Of a stretch of 18,316 bases of DNA, positions 5,899 through 13,406 are shown piece by piece; positions within the stretch are counted from its first letter, which is position 1, and each line of letters starts with the position of its first letter. The DNA lies in NCBI GenBank assembly GCA_026389055.1, contig JAPLIO010000248.1, forward strand, positions 1 through 18,316. Direction: 5' to 3'. The notes below the pieces were generated by a model, which had not been told where the DNA came from, ran no database searches, and saw nothing but the letters and a program-made list of their open reading frames with translations. The DNA is from Candidatus Melainabacteria bacterium (GTDB taxonomy: Bacteria > Cyanobacteriota > Vampirovibrionia > Vampirovibrionales > JAJTHC01). The translations under genes and the position numbers were made by a program.

Positions 5899-7908
5899 TC
5901 TACCCCTTTTTACAATCAACCCAACAAACAAAACGGTCGTTCTAGCAGAACACCCCAACTTTTAGGTGAATTTAATACGCCTTCACCTACCACTGCTATG
6001 CCCCCGTTCCCTTCACCTGCCCCTAATGTGGTTAATTCATTACCTTTCTCAGCAATGGCTACACCACAAAATACTCAATCTACAGCATTGCCTTATTCTA
6101 TGTCGTTAAAGCAGGCCTTACTTCAACCATTACCGATACCTGAAGCCGTAGTAACCAAAAAAATCGGTACGATTCTGCTTGAAAAAGGGTTGGTTTCGCC
6201 TGAAAAATTAAGCAGAGCCTTGGCCGAAGCCAAAGCGTCTGGCGAACCGATTGGGAAAGTATTGGTTTCAAGCGGGTTTGTTACGGAAGAACAATTGGGT
6301 AAAGGCTTGGCAGAGCTTCATCAGCTAGACTATATTAGCGTTAAGGGCTTGGTATTAAAGCCTGAAATTATGAAGCTATTACCGGAAGATTTTATTCGCC
6401 AAAACTGCATTATTCCTCATCATTTAGATTTGGAAGAAGGTCGGTTGGAAGTTATTATGGCACGCCCTGATAAAACGAAGGTGCTAGATGATATTGCCTT
6501 GATGACTCGGTATCGGGTTACGGTCAAATTATCCACTTCTTCGGAACTTTCTGACATACTAGATGCTTATTACGCCAAACGGTATTCTGCAGACCAAGTG
6601 CTTGAAGCCTTAGAAGTGGATGTACTGAAAAATGAACTCTTCGATGCCTCAGGCAACAATGCAGCCCTAGAATTGGAAATTGAAGCCGCTGCCAATTCGG
6701 CACCCGTTGTACAATTTGTTAACGCCTTGCTTACTGAAGCCGCAGACCGTAATGCTAGCGATATCCACATTGAGCCGCAACCGCAACGCTTGTTGGTTCG
6801 GTTTAGAAAAGATGGTATTTTGCATGAAGCCAAATCACTTTCTTTAAAAATGGCGTCTAGCATTATTTCCAGAATTAAAGTTATAGCGGGCATGGATATT
6901 TCGGAACGCCGTCGTCCGCAAGATGGTAGAATTAAACACACGGTAGGCAGTAACAGTGTGGATATGCGGGTTAATAGTATTCCACTAGCCTATGGGGAAA
7001 AATTGGTTATTAGGCTATTAAAAATGAATGCGGGTACCAGTGGTATTGAAAATTTGGGGTTAGACCCTGAAGACAAGAAGAAACTAGCGAAGCTTATTCG
7101 GTCTCCGCACGGTATTATTTTGGTTACAGGCCCTACAGGTTCAGGTAAAACCAGTACGCTTTACGCCAGCCTCCGAGACATCAATACCCCAGACCGTAAT
7201 ATCTCTACCATTGAAGACCCTATTGAATATGTGTTACCTGGGGTGAACCAAATGCAGGTACAACCCAAAGCAGGGCTAACCTTTGCTAGTTGTTTACGGG
7301 CGTTATTACGGCAAGATCCTGATATTTTGATGGTCGGGGAAATTCGAGATTCTGAAACGTTGGATGCTGCGTTAAATGCCTCTTTAACAGGGCACTTGGT
7401 TTTCAGTACCATTCACACTAACAGTACCGCTAAAACTATTTCTCGGTTATTGGAAATGGGAGCCCCTTCTGACTTAGTTAGTACTTCGGTTATTGGTATT
7501 ATTGCCCAACGATTGGTGCGTAAATTGTGCGACCACTGTAAAGAACCCTATACCGCCACCCCTGATGAACGAGATATTTTAGGGCTTTCTGCTACAGACC
7601 CTGCTGTTACTTTACACAAAAGTGTTGGCTGTAAGCACTGTAACGATACAGGGTTTTCTGGTCGAACAGGGCTGTATGAGCTTATGCCTGTTTCTCGTGA
7701 TTTAGCCCAGCTGATTGATGCAGGTATCTCTAGCGTTGCTTTAGAAGATGCTGCTGTTCAAGAGGGCATGAAGACTTTAGCCATGCAGGGTAAGGTTAAA
7801 GCCCTTAAAGGTGAAACCACCCTAAGCGAAGTGGTTAGAGTGTTGGGGTTTGAATTGGGTAGTAACCCAAGCCAGCAAATCAACCATAATCAACCACATA
7901 AAGGATAA
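5875..7908 (+). CDS. pilB: type IV pilus / type II secretion motor ATPase
   Basis: This is a cytoplasmic hexameric ATPase that powers pilus assembly, or pseudopilus assembly in type II secretion. After a Pro/Asn/Ser-rich tail (to about residue 85) comes an MshEN-type domain (about 95-235) with two KIGTILLEKG / PIGKVLVSSG-type motifs, a form that in other PilB/MshE proteins binds cyclic di-GMP. The motor follows: Walker A GPTGSGKT (about 420), Asp box TIEDPIEYV (about 447), Walker B DPDILMVGEIRD (about 483), His box TGHLVFSTIHTN (about 506). Two CxxC pairs (CDHC at about 553, CKHC at about 587) match the zinc site of GspE/PilB. The frame begins at TTG 5872, but eight ATG codons follow from 5875, and I take the first ATG. 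CGGAG lies about 12 bases before it. pilC follows 15 bases after the stop. No pilT lies between them. Confidence 0.93.
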   Translation: MMMMMMMMSTPFYNQPNKQNGRSSRTPQLLGEFNTPSPTTAMPPFPSPAPNVVNSLPFSAMATPQNTQSTALPYSMSLKQALLQPLPIPEAVVTKKIGTILLEKGLVSPEKLSRALAEAKASGEPIGKVLVSSGFVTEEQLGKGLAELHQLDYISVKGLVLKPEIMKLLPEDFIRQNCIIPHHLDLEEGRLEVIMARPDKTKVLDDIALMTRYRVTVKLSTSSELSDILDAYYAKRYSADQVLEALEVDVLKNELFDASGNNAALELEIEAAANSAPVVQFVNALLTEAADRNASDIHIEPQPQRLLVRFRKDGILHEAKSLSLKMASSIISRIKVIAGMDISERRRPQDGRIKHTVGSNSVDMRVNSIPLAYGEKLVIRLLKMNAGTSGIENLGLDPEDKKKLAKLIRSPHGIILVTGPTGSGKTSTLYASLRDINTPDRNISTIEDPIEYVLPGVNQMQVQPKAGLTFASCLRALLRQDPDILMVGEIRDSETLDAALNASLTGHLVFSTIHTNSTAKTISRLLEMGAPSDLVSTSVIGIIAQRLVRKLCDHCKEPYTATPDERDILGLSATDPAVTLHKSVGCKHCNDTGFSGRTGLYELMPVSRDLAQLIDAGISSVALEDAAVQEGMKTLAMQGKVKALKGETTLSEVVRVLGFELGSNPSQQINHNQPHKG

Positions 7909-7923
7909 CGGGTTGCAACAACC

Positions 7924-9195
7924 ATGATGATGATGCCTGTTTTTTCTTATAAAGCGTTAGATACTGAATTCAAACGAGTGGTAGAAGGTAACTTAGAAGC
8001 CATTGATTTACGGCATGCTAAGCAGTTGTTGCGTAACCAAGGCAAGATGGTTCAAAAACTGGAAAGAATCCAACAACGCAGGGGTAATGCGGCTACCTTT
8101 GGTTTAACGGCTAGCAATGGGGCAGGGTTTTTATCTGGCTTACAAGCACTATTGGCTCAACGGCCTGGGCTGAAGCACGTTTATATGTTTACCCAACAAA
8201 TGGGTACCTTGTTGGGTAGTGGTATCCCTTTGGTTGAAACGCTGTATTTAATTGAACAACAAACGGTGCATCCCCCTTTTCGTAAAATGTTGCAACAAAT
8301 TCGGGCAGATGTTATTAACGGGCAGACCTTTAGTGCGGCGTTAATTCGGTGTAAAGGTACGTTTTCTCGGTTGTTTATTGCCATGGTTCAGGCGGGCGAA
8401 CAAACGGGCGATTTATCTCGTATTTTCTTGCGTTTGGAACAGCTCATTAAAACGCAAATAGGGTTGCGTAACAAAATTACGGGTGCACTTATTATGCCCG
8501 CTTTTACCTTATTGGTTATTTCTGTTGTCTTGGTCATTATGTTGATTTTTGTTGTTCCTCAGTTTGAACAAATTTTTGATAGCCGTGGGGCTAGCTTACC
8601 CTTTATTACGGTTTCTTTGTTAATGGCTAGTAAGGCATTGCAAAACTTTTGGTGGCTTATCTTAATCGCTCTTTTTTGTGTGGGCACTTGGTTTAACGTG
8701 TTTAGGCAGGGGGTGGGTAAACCCTTAGTAGATAGTGCTTTACTGCGTATTCCCTTGCTCGGAGATTTTTTGAAAAAGCTTTATGCTAACCAGTTTACGG
8801 CAACTTTAGCCAATTTGCTGGGTAGTGGCGTTATTATTACGGAAGCCTTTAAAACGGCAGCAGCTACGGTTACCAATCATGAAATAGGCTTGGCGTTTGA
8901 AGCTGCTCAGGAATCTCTACTATTGGGTAGTTCTGCTTCACGCCCGTTGGAAGAGTCTAAGGTTTTCCCTGTGTTGGTTACTAAAATGTTAGCCATTGGC
9001 GAACAAACAGGTGAAATGGAAGTGATGTTGAATAAGGCGGCTTTGTTTTTAGAATCGGAAATTGAGATTGGCATTACCCTGCTAACGGAAATGATTCAGC
9101 CTATTATCACCATTGTATTGGGGGTTTTGTTACTGTATGTGGTTTTGGCTATTTATCTGCCAATTTTCGCCCTCAACAAGGTGATTGCAGGATAG
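7924..9195 (+). CDS. pilC: type IV pilus / type II secretion inner-membrane platform protein
   Basis: This 423-residue polytopic membrane protein of the PilC/GspF family couples the ATPase to pilin movement at the inner membrane. It has the usual opening PVFSYKALDTEFKRVVEGNL, then two T2SSF domains: about 140-265 (FTQQMGTLLGSGIPLVETLY, AGEQTGDLSRIFLRLE) and about 285-405 (ANQFTATLANLLGSGVIITE, AIGEQTGEMEVMLNKAA). The twin GEQTG motifs are characteristic. Membrane segments lie at about 195-225, 240-260 and 395-420. It starts with four ATG codons 15 bases after pilB. The nearest purine-rich site (AAAGGA, overlapping the end of pilB) is far upstream, so translation is probably coupled to pilB. 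No pilin or prepilin peptidase gene follows in the window. Confidence 0.92.
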   Translation: MMMMPVFSYKALDTEFKRVVEGNLEAIDLRHAKQLLRNQGKMVQKLERIQQRRGNAATFGLTASNGAGFLSGLQALLAQRPGLKHVYMFTQQMGTLLGSGIPLVETLYLIEQQTVHPPFRKMLQQIRADVINGQTFSAALIRCKGTFSRLFIAMVQAGEQTGDLSRIFLRLEQLIKTQIGLRNKITGALIMPAFTLLVISVVLVIMLIFVVPQFEQIFDSRGASLPFITVSLLMASKALQNFWWLILIALFCVGTWFNVFRQGVGKPLVDSALLRIPLLGDFLKKLYANQFTATLANLLGSGVIITEAFKTAAATVTNHEIGLAFEAAQESLLLGSSASRPLEESKVFPVLVTKMLAIGEQTGEMEVMLNKAALFLESEIEIGITLLTEMIQPIITIVLGVLLLYVVLAIYLPIFALNKVIAG

Positions 9196-9202
9196 ACTAA
9201 TA

Positions 9203-9326
9203 TTATAGTGTTTTAAATCATTTGTTTTGTAGGGGTTTATTACGTCCGCCCCACAACCCCCAAACGGATGCGATAAATCGCACCCCTACAGAAAAAATGC
9301 AAATAAAACAATTCAAAATACTATAA
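9203..9326. repeat. MITE-like palindromic element downstream of pilC
   Basis: Outer imperfect inverted ends (TTATAGTGTTTTAAAT at 9203-9218 against ATTCAAAATACTATAA at 9311-9326, 14 of 16 paired) enclose an inner hairpin. The inner arms are 9229-9248 and 9265-9289, around a 16-base loop. The loop (CCCCACAACCCCCAAA) matches that of the copy at 927-992 at 14 of 16 positions. The left inner arm has lost about five bases. It sits between the convergent pilC and M48 protease genes and may also act as a weak transcription barrier. Confidence 0.7.
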
Positions 9327-9357
9327 CTAACGTTTTATCGCTTCGGGCTAGGACTTT

Positions 9358-9433
9358 TGTCGGGGGGTGCCCAAACAGGCACCCCCTGACAAAACCAACC
9401 AGCTAAAAACGCAAGCGACAATCGATGATAGAA
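9358..9433. repeat. dispersed repeat: 14-bp hairpin plus conserved tail, copy 1
   Basis: 9358-9371 pairs with 9378-9391 (14 bp with one G-T pair) around CAAACA. It is followed by the tail ACCAACCAGCTAAAAACGCA and on to GATGATAGAA at 9433. The 34-base hairpin is identical at 13303-13336, and the tail recurs at 13344-13377 and, without the hairpin, in the right arm at 5091-5124. It lies between convergent genes, where it could help end transcription, but neither side has a proper T-run. Confidence 0.8.
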
Positions 9434-9441
9434 TAGGCTAC

Positions 9442-10113
9442 TTAAGCCGATGGGTCGTCTTTCAAGCCGTATTTGTTAACCAGCTCCCTAATCCGAGATT
9501 CTGGCAACGGGTGCGTTTGCAAAAACTCAACACCCCTACCCTTACCGCTGCCTTCTTTCAACACTTTAAACACCACCAAAGCCGCATTCGGGTTATACCC
9601 CGCTGTTTTCATTTCAATAATACCCCGCTCATCGGCTTGGGTTTCTTGCAAACGGGTAAACTTCAAATTCGCTAATTGAAATCCTAAACTAGCCCCATTG
9701 GCTACCCATGCATTACCTGTTGCTGTAGCAATCACTTGGGTTAAAACGGAAAACCCAGCACTTCTAAAAACAGATTTCGTTACATGGTTTGCCATAATAT
9801 GCCCCAACTCATGCGAAAGCACGAAGGCTCTTTCGTCGTTGGTTTTTAGGGCATTCCACAGTTTCTTGGTCATCACAATGTTTTGCCCATCCGTGTAGGC
9901 ATTGAATACATTTTGCGTATCTAGTTTAACACTTTTTACTTTTTCGGTGGGGATATTGTTGTCTAGCAATAGTTTATCCACAATTTGCTGGGGCGTTTGC
10001 GGTTCAAGGCTTGCCCCTGAAGAAGTGGCCAATACGGCTGGCAAATTGAGTGCAATAAAACCACTCAGCAATAAAGCCAAACAAAAACGAGTAATGGTAG
10101 AAGATGATTTCAT
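9442..10113 (-). CDS. exported M48-family zinc metalloprotease
   Basis: A peptidase of the M48 (Ste24/HtpX/BepA-like) family, 223 residues. Residues 1-30 are a signal peptide (Lys start, hydrophobic 10-27, likely cut near AVLA-TS), so it acts outside the cytoplasm, perhaps on envelope proteins. The zinc site is complete: HELGH at 101-105 (catalytic Glu102) and ExxxD at 157-161 (ETQAD) giving the third ligand. The C-terminal THPLPESRIREL is the usual M48 ending (HP...RI). It is short for the family, with no TPR tail, so closer to LoiP/YcaL-like forms. No ribosome site precedes ATG 10113. A TATAAT on the minus strand (10185-10180) about 70 bases upstream could be its promoter. It is convergent with pilC and divergent from the dehydrogenase. 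Confidence 0.9.
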   Translation of the reverse strand: MKSSSTITRFCLALLLSGFIALNLPAVLATSSGASLEPQTPQQIVDKLLLDNNIPTEKVKSVKLDTQNVFNAYTDGQNIVMTKKLWNALKTNDERAFVLSHELGHIMANHVTKSVFRSAGFSVLTQVIATATGNAWVANGASLGFQLANLKFTRLQETQADERGIIEMKTAGYNPNAALVVFKVLKEGSGKGRGVEFLQTHPLPESRIRELVNKYGLKDDPSA

Positions 10114-10249
10114 AAGGGAGAACGAACTTTCTATTCAACGAAGTAACCCGTAAACTTAGCAACGCTTTTACTTTTTTAGATTATACTAATGTATTATAAT
10201 CGACAGTTGTTTTTTAAGCCCTTACTGTAACAAGAAAGTAATAATCTAT
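10114..10249. promoter_or_regulatory. divergent promoter region
   Basis: This 136-base AT-rich spacer lies between two genes pointing away from each other. It contains TATAAT at 10195-10200 on the plus strand and TATAAT at 10185-10180 on the minus strand, 10 bases apart. No clear TTGACA-like -35 element is placed correctly for either, so these are candidate -10 boxes only. If both are used, RNA polymerase binding at one should compete with the other. Confidence 0.4.
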
Positions 10250-11185
10250 ATGATGCCTTCTTCTCTCCTTTCCACCGTGGCAGATACGATGCAAGCCCTC
10301 ACTTGGCGAAATAACCACTTAGCAGTGGAAGCTCTTCCCTTACCCGTTTTGGCAGAAGGCGAAGCCCTCGTTCAAGTGCTAACGGCTGGTGTTTGCAATA
10401 CAGATTTAGAACTGATTCAAGGGTACATGGGCTATGAAGGCACGCTGGGGCATGAATTTGTGGGTACCGTTGTGGGTCTTTCTGAAGAATTGGTAGCCAC
10501 CCAAGCCGATTGGTTAGGCAAGCGGGTTTGCGTAGATATTAACGCCGCTTGTACGTTAGCCACTTCCCCAGAACATTGCACCACTTGCGGACACCCCCAC
10601 CACTGCCCAAACCGCACCGTTATTGGCATTGTGAATCACGATGGCGGGTTTGCCCACTATATGAAGGCTCCGTTGCGGAATTTGTATGAAGTGCCTGCTT
10701 CGGTTTCTAATGATAGAGCGGTTTTTTGCGAACCATTGGCGGCGGCGTTTGAAATTCCTGAACAACTAAAATTATCGCCTGAAACCAAGGTGATTGTGCT
10801 GGGCGATGGCAAATTAGGCTTGCTAATTGCCATGACGTTGCGATTGTTTAGCAACAACGTTGTTTTAGCAGGTAAACATCCTGAAAAATTAGCCTTGGTG
10901 GCGGATTTAGGCATTGAAACCGTGCTTTCTTCCACCTATCAGCCAACGGCTTTAGCTGATGTAGTGGTGGAAGTTACAGGCACCGCTAGCGGGCTTCAAC
11001 AGGCGATTGATTGGACAAAACCTCGGGGAACGGTCGTGTTGAAATCCACCGTGGCTCAAGGGGCGGCACTCAATTTAGCTCCTGTTGTCATCAACACGCT
11101 TGCAAACACCTCGCATTTTAGTGGTAAAAGGGTTACCCAAAACAGGAAAAACCGCCGTTGTAGAAGCGTTGTTCGCTCATTTTAG
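10250..11185 (+). pseudogene. zinc-dependent alcohol dehydrogenase-like protein, C-terminus lost
   Basis: A medium-chain dehydrogenase/reductase. The catalytic zinc ligands Cys49, His68 and Glu69 (GVCNTD, GHE) are visible, as are four Cys of the structural zinc site (101, 110, 113, 119) and the NAD(P) motif GDGKLG at 185-190. The match runs to about residue 282 (GAALNLAPVVIN), where family members continue for about 60 more residues (NEIxxxGSRCG...). Instead the frame runs into the next gene: the last about 28 residues (ANTSHFSGKRVTQNRKNRRC...) are an out-of-frame reading of the ATPase at 11085. The C-terminal part of the catalytic domain is therefore missing and activity is doubtful. It starts with two ATG codons; Met14 (MQALTW) is an alternative. 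A deletion at about 11085-11097 is the simplest explanation. Confidence 0.75.
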
Positions 11186-11888
11186 CCAACAGTTTCAGGC
11201 ATCTGGCATGGCGGAATCCGTCTTGTGGGTGGATGCGTCTCCTACCCTGAATTTAACCCATCAACTCGGGGCGGTTCATCCTGAAACGTTGACGTTGCAA
11301 CAAGTAGCCAGTTTGCTAAAACGAGATTTTCGTAAAGCGGGCACTTGGGTGGATAGCTTGTTTAGCGAAGCTCCTCAGCCGTTGACGGAGCATCATGATT
11401 TGCTGACCGTTTTTTCGCCTGATCATCCGTGGCAGGCAGAAGAGTGGGAAACTCAGTTAGCTGAACCTTGGGTGTTGCCCAATTGGTTGTATGGCTGGAA
11501 GCGGTTGTTGAAAAAGCAGTATCAGTGGATTGTGATGGATGAGTCTTTCCCTGCACTACTCAACCCGTTACCGTTGGAAGATATTGCTGTGTTGTGGGTG
11601 GCTACGTTGGATAATACTTGGAATGAGGTAGAGCAGGCTCAGCTGGCGGTGCGGGGGAACCATTTGGGGGCTTTGGGGTTGGTGTTGAATCAGCCGATGG
11701 GGAAGCCTTCGTTTAGTTTGAAGCCGTTTTTACCTGTGGAAGAGGGTAGGTTGTTTCAGGCAACGTGCCAGTGGTTGGGGAAGTTGCCTTATTTTGAGGG
11801 CGATACGCAGTGGCAGTCAGCGTTTTTGCCTGCGGTGTTGCAATCCATCCAACGCCTCCCTTGGGGGGCTAATCATCTACTACGATGA
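11085..11888 (+). CDS. P-loop ATPase of unknown role
   Basis: This 267-residue protein has an N-terminal Walker A (GLPKTGKT at about 17-24, after RILVVK). The sequence then follows a MinD/ParA/dethiobiotin-synthetase-like (SIMIBI) plan: VLWVDASPTLN (about 46-56), QWIVMDESFPALLNPLPLED (about 146-165) where a Walker B would fall, and LGALGLVLNQP (about 193-203), which resembles the nucleotide-base motif of that class. The ParA deviant KGGxGKT is not present, so ParA itself is unlikely. The frame is closed by a stop at 11076-11078, so the start must be TTG 11085 or CTG 11082, inside the truncated dehydrogenase and with no good ribosome site. The native ATG may have been lost at the same junction. 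The C-terminal 30 residues use GTG/TTG-rich codons and look intact. Confidence 0.65.
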   Translation: MSSTRLQTPRILVVKGLPKTGKTAVVEALFAHFSQQFQASGMAESVLWVDASPTLNLTHQLGAVHPETLTLQQVASLLKRDFRKAGTWVDSLFSEAPQPLTEHHDLLTVFSPDHPWQAEEWETQLAEPWVLPNWLYGWKRLLKKQYQWIVMDESFPALLNPLPLEDIAVLWVATLDNTWNEVEQAQLAVRGNHLGALGLVLNQPMGKPSFSLKPFLPVEEGRLFQATCQWLGKLPYFEGDTQWQSAFLPAVLQSIQRLPWGANHLLR

Positions 11889-12098
11889 AGGTTTAAATAT
11901 TATTGAAACCGCTATACCGTGGAATCGTTCCCTATTGTGTAACATTTGTTTAATAAACCAGCATATCTTCTTGAAAATTATCTTTTTACGGCTACAATAT
12001 TTAAAGTTATTCAAAAAATAGTTTTTGGCTTTATCTATTGAATAACCGTTTTGGATACGCTACTAATTATAACAGACACTTAAGGAAACTCTCTCTCT
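11889..12098. promoter_or_regulatory. AT-rich intergenic region before the C8-tract gene
   Basis: This 210-base spacer has no convincing gene; a short frame crossing it is an extension from the overlapping ATPase region. AT content rises sharply from 11895. TAATTATAAC at 12064-12073 could be a -10 element for the ATG at 12099, but no -35 box is correctly spaced. AAGGA at 12082-12086 is the ribosome site. Confidence 0.3.
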
Positions 12099-12134
12099 AT
12101 GAATATCGGTATATTACCTTCTTTTACCCCCCCC
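12089..12134 (+). repeat. simple repeats (CT)5 and C8 at a gene start
   Basis: (CT)5 at 12089-12098 fills the space between AAGGA (12082-12086) and ATG 12099, so a change in copy number alters ribosome-site spacing. C8 at 12127-12134 lies in codons 10-12, and a change of one base switches the downstream frame. Both are the types of tract that slip during replication. Confidence 0.85.
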
Positions 12135-13035
12135 TCTTTCTAGCCTTCGCTTTCAACCGAATGCGAATGCGACTGCTACCCCAACCCAACAACCTGTAGT
12201 AAAACAACCAGCAGAAGATACCTTTACACCTTCAACGCCTGCCCACCATAGCGGAGCAAATTTTGGCGGAGCAAATTTTGAAGGATGGCTTGAACCACTG
12301 TATAAAATGGATCTTTTAAAGGGAACTGGTGGCGTTATCTTTCACGAAGCCTTAAATCGTGTTATGGTGTTTTCTGAAAAAGACTCAAAATACATAACAG
12401 CACAAGGGGCAATAGATAAAGCTGATCCTAAACTAGCTACTGAAATATATGCAGAAGGACAGGCTAAACATAATATATTAAAGAAAAAGGGAACAGCACT
12501 TTTAATTTCAGAAGAAGCAGGTGTCAATACTCCCTTTGTTCAAGCTTTTATAGATAACTTATTAAAATATGCCAAAGCAGTTGATTTCAAACAGTTCGGT
12601 GTCACGCACAAAGCTCCTAAATCGGATGACAAACTTTTCTTGAAGATAACTAAAACACCACAAGAACCAAAAGTATTGGAGCAATTGGGTTGGGAACAGG
12701 TAGAAGGAACTGAAACAGATTATATTTTAAACCTCAGAAAGCAACAAGACCAAGTGCGTGCAATAGCGGAAAAGTTTATTAATCCAACCGATGATTTTTC
12801 CACTATAGATTATCCTGCTTTAATGGAACAACTATTTGCACCTTTTCATAGTGCAATAGAGCCATTACTCTCTGAAACCCAAAAGAAGACCGAGTTCGCA
12901 GAGTTCGTAATTAAACCTCAGATGTTAAGTCCGATTATATCCGAAAACCTTAATGAACACCTCAATAAAACCCATGGTTTCCCAGGTGGATATGCTGGTG
13001 GATATGGTTATGAAGAAGTTGTCCCAGTTTACTAA
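12099..13035 (+). CDS. protein of unknown function with a C8 tract breaking the frame near its start
   Basis: The open frame carried by ATG 12307 encodes 242 residues that I do not recognise: soluble, acidic/Lys-rich, mostly helical, ending in GFPGGYAGGYGYEEVVPVY (Gly/Tyr-rich). ATG 12307 has no ribosome site. The same frame is open upstream to 12103, whereas a good start lies at ATG 12099 (AAGGA, 12 bases) in another phase. That start is followed by 13 codons, a run of eight C (12127-12134) and TAG. Removing one C joins both into about 311 residues: MNIGILPSFTPP, then LSSLRFQPNANATATPTQQP, a low-complexity Pro/Thr segment and GANFGGANFEG (a 15-base direct repeat) before MDLLKG. So the gene is off in this sequence, phase-variable, or affected by a sequencing error. 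A terminator follows at 13081. Confidence 0.7.
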
Positions 13036-13080
13036 ACAGCTCTTCTATAGCCGTTTCAAGTATTCTTGAACCCTATCGTA

Positions 13081-13109
13081 GGGGACGCTCTCCGTGGCGT
13101 CCCTTTTTA
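13081..13109 (+). terminator. intrinsic terminator after the 12099-13035 gene
   Basis: GGGACGC (13082-13088), loop TCTCCGTG, GCGTCCC (13097-13103), then TTTTT. It is a textbook stem and T-run about 45 bases after the stop at 13035. The stem resembles the hairpin at 879-900, so it may derive from the same repeat family. Confidence 0.85.
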
Positions 13110-13406
13110 TATCCATTAAAAGTTTAGATAGCGTAAGCGTTCAAACCAACCAGTAGGAACGACCATCGCATTTGCTCTGCAGCTGCCGATGCGTTCCGTC
13201 CACCGCAGGGGCAAAAAGAACATACCCTCGTCCATGCCCTTGTGGCATAGAGGGTTGGCTTTTTGGGGGTCTTTAGGGGCTTGCCCCTGAATTTGTGGGG
13301 GGTGTCGGGGGGTGCCCAAACAGGCACCCCCTGACAAACCAACCAGCTAAAGACGGAAGCGACAATCGATGAGAGAACACACTATTCTAACTTTTAATCG
13401 GCATTA
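13110..13406. repeat. gene-free stretch with dispersed hairpin repeat, copy 2
   Basis: Two short frames here overlap repeat sequence and look non-coding. Contents in order: a partial repeat ACCAGTAGGAACGACCATCG (about 13149-13168), related to the left arm at 4983-5028; a TGCC-CTTGT-GGCA hairpin within CCCTC...GAGGG (about 13229-13256); AGGGGCTTGCCCCT (about 13274-13287); and the 34-base hairpin 13303-13336, identical to 9358-9391, with its tail to 13377 (ending GATGAGAGAA). It lies between convergent genes. Confidence 0.75.

Noticed and set aside
5872..5900. GAT/ATG repeat as a CRISPR or satellite array
   Set aside because: It is a single uninterrupted trinucleotide run in frame with pilB, with no spacers.
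9367..10153. Several plus-strand frames opposite the M48 protease
   Set aside because: The minus-strand frame carries signal peptide, HELGH and ExxxD in order; the plus frames are antisense readings or repeat sequence.
11085..11888. ParA/plasmid partition ATPase
   Set aside because: The Walker A lacks the deviant KGGxGKT signature and there is no ParB-like neighbour, so only a general P-loop ATPase is supported.
11794..12021. Plus-strand frame of 75 codons after the ATPase
   Set aside because: The first third overlaps the ATPase in another frame and the rest is AT-rich spacer with no start signal.
13116..13342. Two overlapping minus-strand frames of 72-73 codons
   Set aside because: They run over hairpin repeats found elsewhere in the window, have no ribosome site and resemble no protein.
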